From positions 2,542,001 to 2,606,000 of the forward strand of contig CM056877.1 of NCBI GenBank assembly GCA_029876055.1: 64,000 nucleotides of DNA, written 5' to 3'. Numbering within the stretch: position 1 is the stretch's first letter; each line of letters opens with the position of its first letter. The notes under the pieces were generated by a model that ran no database searches, had not been told where the DNA came from, and saw only the letters and a program-made list of their open reading frames with translations. A program made the position numbers and the translations under genes. Of the stretch, positions 10,466 through 20,142 are shown one piece after another. The DNA is from Madurella fahalii (lineage: Eukaryota > Ascomycota > Sordariomycetes > Sordariales).

Positions 10466-13055
10466 TTCGCGCCTCAAAACGTTGCTCAATAATTGCAAAG
10501 GGGGTATCAGATTTGCAGACGAGATGGATGTTGGGAGGTGAGGTAATCAAAGAGCTTGCTGACCGTCATGGGGCTGTGAAACCGAATTGTCTTAGCACAG
10601 CCGTTTGGCAAACTGCACAGCCGCACCGATTCGGGAAACTCGAAGGGTGCAGCCAGGATAGAAAAGAAAAAAAAGTCAAATAAAATGAAATAATAGGGGG
10701 GGGGGAGAGAAAAAGGGAAAAACGAAAAGAGCCAATACTCCGCATTGATAAAAAAAAAATTTGGAATAATTACTACCTGAATCCAGGGTATTCTGAGGTG
10801 ATCCGTATAGCGACAGCTCGAATTGGCGTTATCTCATAGTAATGTACCTTAGTTAGGTTAAGCGAGGCTGGTATGTGCAAAAGGAAAAGAACCTTTATAC
10901 AAGCGCATGCGAATTGATCATTAGAGCAGGAAATGACGAAATTCAGGTACTGGAGCTTAAATAGTTAGGCGACGATCTACGAGATCCTGGGAACTGAATG
11001 ATCTTGGACGGGCAGGCCGCAGGATGGTTTTAGACGGTTGCTGACATTCAGGAGTCACCAGGCTCAACCTGGCCCAGTGTAGCTCAGTGTCGTACCTGAG
11101 GTGCAGTCGCTAAACGGCAATTGCGGCGTCCTTTTCGCACGACTCTCGAGAACCAAATAAGAATCCTGTAGGCAACGAGAATCTGAGAGGGCAATATAGC
11201 ATCCGGATATTATAATCAAACTGCATCCTGAGCCTGCTATCGATCCTGATGCAGTACAGGAAAGGGCCAATAATTTCGTGGGTTGTCAATGTTCAAACCC
11301 AGACATGGTGATCCAGCCGCCAGGCTCACCGCCGCCCTTCCTAAGAACAAATTGCTGGTGAAACTGAACGAGGAATCTCTTCTAGGCGCTCGTCCCGGCC
11401 TCGGACTGTCTGGTCAGCGAAACGAGGCATTACTCCTGCTCTACTACCGGACAACGAAGAAGCCGGAATTCCATTGTAATATTCACTGAAGCCATCACCT
11501 CCTGTTGGCACATGTACAAGACAAGAAACTACCAGTGGGATGATGCCCTGGCCGTGATAATAAGGCGAGTCTTACCGTCCTCGACTAGGGCTTTACACGT
11601 ATTGCTGCTCACTAGTCTCGTTACCGCTAGCTTACCTTTTGGTTTGGAGTAGCGTACAGCAATATGATACCGATTCATTGCCGGAATAGCCCATTGGGGT
11701 TACCACGAGATGTATGTGGTACAAATATGTCAATCGCTTACAACCCCACTGTCGATAACGCTCACCGCGGTTTGGGCGACGCCTTAACTGACTTATAAAA
11801 GAGAGATATCCTAGCCTATTGCGTCTGCCTGAAGCTCCCGAAGGCTCATGTCTTGCCGAATACGACCTCTGGCATTGTATCAACACCATCTCCAGCCGGC
11901 GCGCCGAGAAGCGGGACCGGCGCGTTGATAACACTCAGTTAGATCAACAGCGCCCTCTAACCCGCATCCAACGATACACCTTCTCTCTAACCCCCTCTCC
12001 CCCCGCTCCGCGGACCCCCTCTACGCTCCACCAACTCGCAGTGGTAACCAGATCCAGTGCCCGTTCCCCCCCCAGCGGCGCCTAAACAACCCAAACATCC
12101 TCTTCCTCCTCAACCAACCGTACCTCATCCACGGCATTTTCATACCACCAAGCTTCGCCACCTCCCTCGACACACCTCGCCACCTTCCTGCTTGTGCTCT
12201 GCTTCAGCCCCGCCTTCAAAACCCCACTCCACCGCAGACACTGGCCACCCGGAAGCGACGCCCGCTCTAAACCCCGGTTCGACGCGATGGCGGCGCGAGA
12301 AGTGGCGGTCCTGACCGTACAGGGAGGTAAAGCCTGGTTATGCTGAGGCGGTGACGCGGTGTCTGGGGGTGGCAACCGGAGCACGTCCCCAGAGCCGCGG
12401 GGGCAGGAAGATTCTGCGGAGGGTGGCTCGGCCTCAGCAGAGGTGTGGGGATGATTCTGGCTGCCGGTGATGGTGGAGGGTTTCTTCAGGGGGTAGAGAT
12501 GGGAGGGGCCGCTTGCTGAGACGTGATACTCTATAAGGGCAGGGGCATGACCACGTACGGTGAGCTCTGGCATGCTGTTACGGGGATAGTACGGAAGACG
12601 GGTAGCAAGTGGCTTAATGCGCGCTATAAGGCAAGTAGACGTCAGGCAAATGATCCGTCTGCGTCTTATGCCACTCTTCAAGACATCGGAAGGGGCATGC
12701 GTACCGAGAACTGCCGAATGTGTTCACCGATGTTACCTGGATGGGTGTTGAGGGAAAAACGGAGGTGCAACATCAAAGTTTTCGTGATAATAGAAACACC
12801 ACTCTTTCCTGTCGTGATTCAAGCAGCACAAGATCGTTAGGGGATCATCTACAATCACCATGGGTATGATGTGGATATCAGTACGAAGGCGAAAGGAGGC
12901 CAAAGCATAGTAGCGTGGGAAAACCAACGGCCCAGTCGCCGCTGCCGGATCATATTACACAAACAGCCCGCTCTATCTGCATAGCACATCGATATCTATG
13001 GGCCATACCGGCTTCCTTCTGCCATGCTCGTCGGGATTCGATAAATGCCAAAAGT
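10466..13055. other. 2.6-kb gene-free, partly low-complexity region
   Basis: I find no coding region supported by homology. There is an A/G-rich low-complexity patch at about 10660-10765 that includes a run of ten G (10696-10705). A C-rich patch lies at 11980-12120. ORFs at 11283-11489, 12082-12681 and 12523-12840 lack recognisable motifs, and the 12082-12681 frame starts only at a TTG. A lineage-specific or noncoding gene cannot be excluded. Confidence 0.45.
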
Positions 13056-14627
13056 TTAAGCATAGAAGTTGACCGTCTAACCCGAGTGTCAGTATGATAA
13101 GACGACGCCTCTGAGCGGACGAGGGACTTACGTCTTTCTTCTTGGCCTGTACTTCGGCAATGGCGTCGACGTAGTGTTCGTGACCAATCTTGTTCTTACC
13201 CATCCGCAGGGCGATCATGCCAGCCTCGACACATACAGCCTTGAGCATGGCACCGCCAAACTCGTCGGTGCTGCGGGCCAGTTCGCTCCAGTTGACAGCA
13301 GGGTCCACCTTCATCTTACGTGAGTGGATCTTCAGGATCTGCGCGCGAGCCTCTTCGTTAGGAAGCGGGAATTCAATCTTGCGATCCAGACGACCCGACC
13401 GCAAGAGCGCGGGATCTAGAACATCCACGCGATTTGTGGCGGCGATGACCTTGATGCGGTCGTCCGAGGCAAAACCATCCAGCTGGTTGAGCAGCTCCAA
13501 CATTGTCCGCTGCACTTCACGATCACCGCTCTTCTCGCTATCGAAACGCTTGGTTCCAACTGCATCCAACTCGTCAATAAAGATAATTGCCGGCGCCTTC
13601 TCCTTGGCTAGTGCGAAGCAGTCGCGAACAAGCTTGGCACCATCTCCAATGAACATTTGCACAAGCTGCGGCCCGGCAAGCTTGAGGAAGGTCGCATCGG
13701 TTTGGGCGGCGCAGGCTCTGGCAAGGAGAGTCTTGCCCGTCCCCGGCGGGCCATACATCAGGGCACCTAACAAGAGAGTTAGCGTGGTGAAGCTAGTCGT
13801 GGTAATAGACGGGGTCCAAGCTCCTTACCCTTCGGCGCCTTGATGCCGATCTTCTTGAACCGCTCCGCTTCCTTCATGGGCCATACAATGGCCTCGATGA
13901 GCTCGTCAATTTGCTTGTCGAGGCCGCCAACATCGCTGTACTTCTCGGTCGGCTTCTCATCGACCTCCATGGCTTTGACTCTGCTGTCATACTCGGCTGG
14001 AAGCGTGTCCAGGATTAAATATGAGTCCTTATTCACACCGATGAGGTCACCGGGTCTCAGTTTGTCTGGGTCGACGAGGCCGATGAGGGGTAGAAAGATG
14101 GTTTGCCTAGTCGACGTCTTGATCACTGCAGACTTGCCCACCCGGGTAGCGTCTAAGTCGATGTTTGCACCTTCCTCGGACGATTCGGCGGTGGGATCTA
14201 GATCTAGGAGCTCGACGACATTGCCGACGAGGTAGGGGAGTTGGCTGAAAAGTCAGCATGGTCCGGCTGGTTCAGTGGCGGGCGACGGCAGGGGTCTTGG
14301 GTAGTCCTACCGATTGTTGGCAATCTTCTCCATATTCTCCTTGATCTTTTCGGCCATGGTCGCCTTCTCGTGTGATAACCGCTGGAATTCGCTCTTCATA
14401 ATTCGGGCATCATTCTCGAGCAGGCGGCGGCGGGTCTTGATGTCTTCGGTGCTAAGGCTTAAGATCTCCTCGTCCAGGACATCGTCCTCGGGCTCTGCAT
14501 CTTTCATCTCGGCATCTCCATCACCTTGCGTCTTCTTGTCCTTGTCGTCATCCTTCTTCTTGTCCTTCTTATCCTTGTCATCGCGCTCACGGCGGTCGAG
14601 ATCGTCGAGCTCCTCGAGGGTCGACAT
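13056..14627 (-). CDS. RPT5: 26S proteasome regulatory subunit Rpt5 (6A), AAA ATPase
   Basis: One of six AAA ATPases in the base of the 19S proteasome cap, unfolding ubiquitylated substrates and opening the 20S gate. The model is complement(13056..13076, 13132..13766, 13829..14244, 14311..14627), 462 aa. An acidic/lysine-rich N-terminus precedes a coiled coil (about 50-105), the OB domain and the AAA module. The AAA module has Walker A (MYGPPGTGKTLL), Walker B (AIIFIDELDAVG), the ATNRVD sensor and the RSGRLDRK arginine finger. Three introns (66, 62 and 55 nt) have good donors and branch sites. The last exon encodes only TVNFYA-stop, giving the hydrophobic-Tyr-X C-terminus that docks into the 20S alpha ring. 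Length and tail fit Rpt5 rather than the other Rpt proteins. Confidence 0.97.
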
Positions 14628-14635
14628 GGCGAACA

Positions 14636-14651
14636 GGGGGGGGGGGGGGGG
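14636..14651 (+). repeat. (G)16 mononucleotide run in Rpt5 5' leader
   Basis: Sixteen consecutive G on the + strand lie 8 bases upstream of the RPT5 start codon. The mRNA leader would therefore carry a C16 tract. Run length is probably unstable and could be mis-called in assemblies. Confidence 0.9.
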
Positions 14652-15315
14652 TTACGGCCGGCTTACTGAAGGTTTTGCGATGAGGCGCTGGACGAAAAAT
14701 ACAGCAGGCGCAACCGATCTGGAAATCTGTGAAGCTTCTCTCAATCCTGGGTGTAATGGATCCGAGAGATCACAACGGTGTTTGGGAGATGCGGTTGGGT
14801 GTTCAGCGGCGGTTGTCGAAGATGGAGCTCAATCGAATCGGCTGGGCTGGGCTGCTGCTGCAGGCAAAAGCGCGACGTAACCAGGCAAGGCAGGACCCAC
14901 TCCCCACAGCAACCAACCACAAACAACCCGCATTTCATACTGACTAAGCATTCAATTGTCTTGGCTCTCTAAGCTTCCGAAGCTGACTTGCAGAGGCGCA
15001 CAGGAGGCAGTGTAATTGTATGGAGTGATCTTTGCACCAAGAAACCGCACGATCGGGGATATTTGTATTCTGTGATGACGTACCCGAGTCGTCGATATCC
15101 TCACTCGGAACACCGACTAGAAAACAGGACACTGCTCCCCGCCCATTAGAGTATGACACCCCGAAAACCATGCTACCAGCGGCGCCTCTGAAACCCACAC
15201 CACCGCCCTTACCACAGGATGTACACATCGTAGTAGAACATATATATAACAAACAATAGCGTATCAAAAACCGTCACAATCCTCACAACACGGCTACACT
15301 CCGACTTCGCCCGGA
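14652..15315. other. intergenic, no gene seen
   Basis: Contains the RPT5 promoter on one side and the 3' region of the DUF4870-like gene on the other. Both flanking genes are on the minus strand. Open frames here show no family resemblance. Confidence 0.5.
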
Positions 15316-16158
15316 TTACTCGTCGTCCAAGATCCTGCTCGCTATCGGCCCAACAATCGGTACCTCGTATCTTGAGCCAGAGTGTCAGCATTCCGTCCAT
15401 GATTGCAATCTGCAAGTAATATGAACCAACCTGTCTAATGTATCCGCATCCCGGTACGCATTCAACACCAACCACCCGATCAAAACCAGATCTCCCAGGA
15501 AGAACACCCAACTCAGGAACGTCGACCATGAGAACAGCAGATGAACCACGAATAGCGCCGTGAAAAGGAGGCTAGACTGCCACGCATGAAACCTGCAACA
15601 GCACCGGTTAGCCTTGACTGAGCAACCTTTCATTGCGAGCGGGGAAGCGCCTGATACATACCTCACATAATCGCTCTTCCTCTCCAGAATCAACAACAAT
15701 ATCCCCCCCAACGGCGGCAGCGCCAGATACGCCAGGCACGCCTCATAGTCCAGCCTCAGACCCAAGCTGGTGTCAAACTCGGAAACCATACCCTCCCTCG
15801 CGCCCAGCGCGCTGAAATAATCCCCCATCCCACCACCTCCCCTTCCCCCGCCGACTGCACCATCCCCGCTTCCCGCGTTCCAAGGACTCCCCGTCCCGCC
15901 ACCGCCGCCGTCGCCCACAACAACAGGACTCTGATACCTCCCCACCCCTTCCCCGGTCCACGCCCGCTGCGGCTGCGGGTGCTGCAGCGGCGGGGGCGAG
16001 AACTGCGACGGCCGGCGCTGGTACTGGTTGCCCGTCGCGGGGGAGTAGACGCGGCGGTTGTCGAGCGAGGTGCGCGGGGACGCGGTCTGGCTGTGGGTGG
16101 GGGAGAAAGAGGAGCGGCCGTGCTCCGGCGGGGAGGATTGGTAGGGGGCGAAATCCAT
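15316..16158 (-). CDS. Tic20/DUF4870-like small membrane protein
   Basis: Predicted integral membrane protein of 237 aa, complement(15316..15370, 15431..15592, 15662..16158). The first 130 or so residues are disordered and rich in Pro, Ser and Gly. The conserved part begins around LRLDYEACLAYLALPP and contains three to four hydrophobic helices, including FHAWQSSLLF and a stretch around WVFFLGDLVLIGW. It ends with EVPIVGPIASRILDDE. I recognise this as the fungal branch of the DUF4870/Tic20-like family, whose cellular role is not well established. Introns of 69 and 60 nt have branch sites GCTAAC and GCTGAC. I chose the ATG giving MDFAPYQSS because the upstream extension is not protein-like. The function is unknown. 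Confidence 0.72.
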
Positions 16159-16848
16159 GGCTCGGCTGTTTTTGGGGTGCGGATCGGTATCAAAAAACGT
16201 TTTGGTGGGAATTGCGTCTTCTTTCGTTCCTGCTTCGCAAAAGGTAGCTTGCCGAGCGCAGCGCAATCCCTGGTTTTCGCGTCCTGTTGAGAGGGGGGGC
16301 GCCACTCTCGTTTTGCCCGTTGAGAAACTTGTGCGAGCCTCGTAAGCTAAGGTAGCTGCCGTAGGTAGGTCCGGCCGGGGGGCCTAGATACGCCGAGCTT
16401 ATCGAGGAGCGCCGCTAAAGGACGGACATGACGATGCCGAGGATAGTCTGGAGAGGTAGTTGCTTTGGCGCGAACGATAAGTCAATTATCAGGCATTGCA
16501 GCGCCGTAAACTGTTGGTCGGACGGCTGACGACGACGGGTCGCTCCTGGACCGGTTTTTGGGCGTGGTGGTGGGCTGAGCCGCACTGCCATGGCATAGAA
16601 GGGGAGACGGGAATGACGAGCGCAATGGATCTCGTTTAGCCGATGAGGGTGCCGTGGCTGCAGGGACTTGAGTGGGGCACTTCTGCCCCATCATGTGAGG
16701 CATGCGACATGTGCAATCTTTACATGGATATTTAGTACAATAGTTTACAAGCCCAGATACCGCAACTACTGCAAATGCGATCGACCAATCACCGCGCTAT
16801 ATGCGGTGCGAATAGATTGTAATCCTGACAAGCTCAAGCATCCCGCGC
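16159..16848. other. intergenic, no gene seen
   Basis: Promoter side of the DUF4870-like gene and 3' side of the mitochondrial ribosomal protein gene. No coding signal was recognised. Confidence 0.5.
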
Positions 16849-17892
16849 TTATGAGCTCTCGTCCTTCTTCCCTCCGTTCTGCTCCTCCTCCAGCACAGTC
16901 CGTCGGCTCTCCATCGTGAGCCAGAGACTCTTGCTCGCGCCTTCCAAAGCAGTCGTGAGACCAAGACCGGCACTCTGGAGCATGACGACGAGTTGAGCAC
17001 GCAGCGAGTCCAAGCCGCCCTCGATGCCGCCAACCCACTGCACGCCGTCGATGTCGAAGACCTTATCCTCCACTCTTCCGCCAACCAGCATGAGCTTCTG
17101 AAGGCCGCTCTGAGCACTGGGCTCGTAATAACTAGGGTTCTTCTTTCGGCTTGGAGCAGGGAACGCCGGAGGGCTCGGGGAAAGCACGCTCAAAGCGGCA
17201 GACAAGTGCGCGGGCGACACGGTTGGCAGTGTGAACAGAGCAAGGGGGCCGACGAGCAAGGGCGAAATCTGAGCGTACACGGATGACTCAGGGACTGGCA
17301 TCTCACCCTTTGTGATGCTCCTGACCGTATCGTAGGCCGCCTGCGACAGGTCGTGGTCGAACACCATTTGGACCTTCTCGCCCGTGGCTGAAGATACCGT
17401 CGTAGGCGCGACTTTGGAAGGATCGTGGAATTCGACAATCTTGAGCGCGACGTCGAATATACGTCCTCGAATGACCTGCAGCTGTGCTTTCGAGGCGATG
17501 TCGGCAGAATCCGTCCCAGGAGTGGAGACCTTGGCGAGAGCAAGTCTCAACTCCCGCCTCACAGCCGCCCACTCTACTGCCGTCAGGTTGTTGTGCTGAA
17601 AGACGAGGATCAGGGGCGTCGACCGGAGGAGCGAGGTGTAGTTTCGGAGCAGTTGTGACTTTCGCGCCTCGGCCGGACGGGCGGTAGGAGGTCTCGCAGG
17701 GGGGACATAGTCGTCCGGAAGCTTCAAGGCTGACAATCTCGATCCGGGAGCCGCGGTGGCATATTGTCTCGAAGCTGATATTGTTGCAGGCGTCGATGGT
17801 AGTAGGAGAACCGCTGATTGACTTGATAACCTTGAGGGATTGAGAGCGGAACCTAGGCCACGAGCGGCCGTGCAGCGTAGTCTTGGAGGCAT
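16849..17892 (-). CDS. MRPL11: mitochondrial large ribosomal subunit protein uL10m
   Basis: Intronless, 347 aa. The N-terminus (MPPRLRCTAARGLGSAL...) is rich in Arg, Ser and Ala with few acidic residues, as in a mitochondrial presequence. A uL10-type domain follows, with RKSQLLRNYTSLLRSTPLIL and QHNNLTAVEWAAVRREL matching fungal Mrpl11 proteins. It should form the base of the L7/L12 stalk of the mitoribosome. It lies divergent to anthranilate phosphoribosyltransferase with 496 bp between starts. The identification rests on overall pattern rather than a catalytic motif, but length, presequence and motifs agree. Confidence 0.85.
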   Translation of the reverse strand: MPPRLRCTAARGLGSALNPSRLSSQSAVLLLPSTPATISASRQYATAAPGSRLSALKLPDDYVPPARPPTARPAEARKSQLLRNYTSLLRSTPLILVFQHNNLTAVEWAAVRRELRLALAKVSTPGTDSADIASKAQLQVIRGRIFDVALKIVEFHDPSKVAPTTVSSATGEKVQMVFDHDLSQAAYDTVRSITKGEMPVPESSVYAQISPLLVGPLALFTLPTVSPAHLSAALSVLSPSPPAFPAPSRKKNPSYYEPSAQSGLQKLMLVGGRVEDKVFDIDGVQWVGGIEGGLDSLRAQLVVMLQSAGLGLTTALEGASKSLWLTMESRRTVLEEEQNGGKKDESS

Positions 17893-18388
17893 CCTTTTGA
17901 GAGATTAGTTAGAGCTGTGGTTAATTGGGGGATGGGTAACGGGGTAGTGGTACGGACCTGATCCAAAGACAGCCTGCTCGCTGGACTAACCTGGTGTTCG
18001 CGCTCCCTCGCAAGAACCCGACTCGGGCGGAAATTTTGGCCTCGCCAATTGCCCGGCGCAGGGGCCACGGCCAAGCTCGAAACTTAAGCCACGCTAGATC
18101 TGACCGCCCCCGATTCTGCCGGGAGTAACGGAGATGCTGACTGCAGATCCTTGTCAGCCCCCCGCTGGAGCAGCCGGCATCGCGGGGCATTTTGGAGCTG
18201 TGCTCACAAAGCAACCAGCGATCTGAACTCTGGTCCTGCGTTCCACGATGACTCAACTGCAACACCATTCTTTGGCATTCTGCTTGCCAGGTTTTAGGCT
18301 ACTCGATTGGCACCTCACGGCCAGCTAGCATCCATAAACCAATTGTTGCCGAAGTCTTCGAGGAGCGACCTGATCCCCCACCGTCAAC
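17893..18388. promoter_or_regulatory. divergent promoter MRPL11 / TRP4
   Basis: The 496-bp gap between divergent starts must contain both promoters. TRP4 homologues are commonly under general amino-acid control (Gcn4/Cpc1). I did not find a perfect TGACTCA site; ATGACTCA on the + strand near 18247-18254 is a close candidate. Confidence 0.45.
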
Positions 18389-19709
18389 ATGTCGGCCCAA
18401 CCGCCCACTGAACTCCCGCAGATCGACCTCAAGCCATTGCTCGCCCGTCTGTGGCCAGTAGGGCACCCGGACACCGTAACTCCAGAGCAGATTGCCGAAG
18501 CTCTCTCGTACTTCTTCACAAACCAGGTGTCAGATGTTCAAGCGGGCGCCCTGTTGATGTGCCTGCACTTCACGGGCCTAGACCGTCAGGCAGAGGTGTT
18601 GGCCAACACAGCTGGGTGCATGCTCAAAGCCGCTGCGAAGATTGACGTTTCCAAGCTCCGGTCGGTGGTAGAGAAGAGTGGCCGGAAAGAAGGCGGATAC
18701 GAGGGCGGACTGGTAGCGATCCCTCCCCTCCTCTGGCACGCCAATGTTGCTAACTTGACTGTATTAGGTCGACATTGTCGGTACGGGCGGCGACTCGCAC
18801 AACACTTTCAACATCAGCACCACCTCTTCAATTCTCGCCTCGAGCCTTCTGCTCATTGCTAAGCATGGCAACAAGGCATCAACTTCCAAGTCCGGTTCCG
18901 CAGACCTGCTCAACTGCATGGCGCCCCGTCCCCCGCAAATTTCTCGCATCCGCCCCGACACCATTGCGCAGCTTTACTCGCAAACTAACTACGGCTTCCT
19001 GTTTGCTCCTGTCTTCCACCCGGGTATGCGATACGTAGCCCAAACCCGCCGCCAAATGCCGTGGCGCACTATCTTCAACCTCCTTGGTCCCCTCGCCAAC
19101 CCAGTCGACATCGGTGGGGGTGGTGACAGCGAGAAATCCTCCCTCCTCGAAGCCCGCATGATCGGCGTAGCGCGCAAGGACTTAGGGCCCGTCTTCGCCT
19201 CGGCCCTTCAGCTCGTGGGCGCTCGGAAGGCAATGGTCGTCTGCGGCGACGAGGAGCTCGACGAGATTAGCTGCGCCGGCAGCACGCTCTGCTGGCGGCT
19301 CAGCCCCGACCCGTCCAACCCGTCCGAGACGGTGACGGAGCACTTCCTGCTCCATCCGAGTGACTTTGGGCTACCGGCGCACCCTTTGTCCGAGGTATCG
19401 CCCGGCAAGGAGCCCACCGAAAACGCAGCCATTCTAGCCCGCATCCTGAACGGCGAGATGCCCGGCGACGATCCGATTCTGCACTTTGTCTTGATCAACA
19501 CTGCCGCGCTGTTTGTGGTTTCGGGGATATGCGAGGCGGATACGAGCAGCATGGGACATGGTGACAATGGGGTTGTTATCGAAGAGCGTGGCCCGGGAGG
19601 AGGGCGCTGGAAGGAGGGCGTGAGGCGGGCACGGTGGGCCATCAAGAGCGGCGAGGCGGCGAGGCAGTGGGCCAAGTTTGTAGAGGTTACCAATAGCTTC
19701 AGCGATTGA
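18389..19709 (+). CDS. TRP4: anthranilate phosphoribosyltransferase
   Basis: Second step of tryptophan synthesis: anthranilate plus PRPP gives phosphoribosyl-anthranilate. The model is join(18389..18712, 18768..19709), 421 aa. A single 55-nt intron (gtagcg...GCTAAC...attag) restores the diagnostic VDIVGTGGDSHNTFNIST segment, which is the PRPP-binding loop. KHGNKASTSKSGSADLL follows directly and completes the active site. The N-terminal helical domain (PEQIAEALSYFFTNQVSDVQAGALLMCL) is typical of TrpD. A Gly-rich insertion (GGGGDSEKSS) follows LLGPLANPVD. The enzyme is cytosolic. The family call is secure. Confidence 0.96.
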
Positions 19710-20142
19710 GTTCGTTTCCGGGTCTTTGCGCGTAGATGGCTCAACGGGGTAGCAAGGGGGAAAGGAGATGTTGGGTGGTTCAACATATACCCAACCGGTG
19801 AAACTTGAACGAGGCTAATTCTTGGGAGAGTTACGCCGGCGTAGGAAGAATACATTTCTAGCCTAACTAAATATCTCAGGCCGAATCGGTCAACTTCTCT
19901 CAGAGTACGGATACGTCATAAATATCGGTAAGAACTAGTTAAGTCCGTCCATCACTCTCCTCTCCCCTCACCGTACGTATGACGGCGCCCTCCCTACTAG
20001 TGCATCAAATTTCCTCCCCCATCCCTTCTTTCCGCTCTCCCTTTTCCATGCCCCTACCCTTAGCCTTACCCTTTCGCTCACGCCTACCACCGTGCCCGCC
20101 ATTGCTAGAAACGCCGCGCCCGAACGAGTGCTCTCTATCATC
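19710..20142. other. convergent 3' region, no gene
   Basis: Lies between the stop codons of TRP4 (+) and the tRNA ligase gene (-). It should contain both polyadenylation regions. The 3' half is pyrimidine-rich. Confidence 0.5.

Noticed and set aside
12082..12681. 199-codon minus-strand ORF
   Set aside because: Starts only at TTG, composition is low-complexity, and no splice structure or motif supports it.
16159..16305. N-terminal extension of the DUF4870-like protein
   Set aside because: The extension is basic and not family-like; the internal ATG (MDFAPYQSS) fits better.
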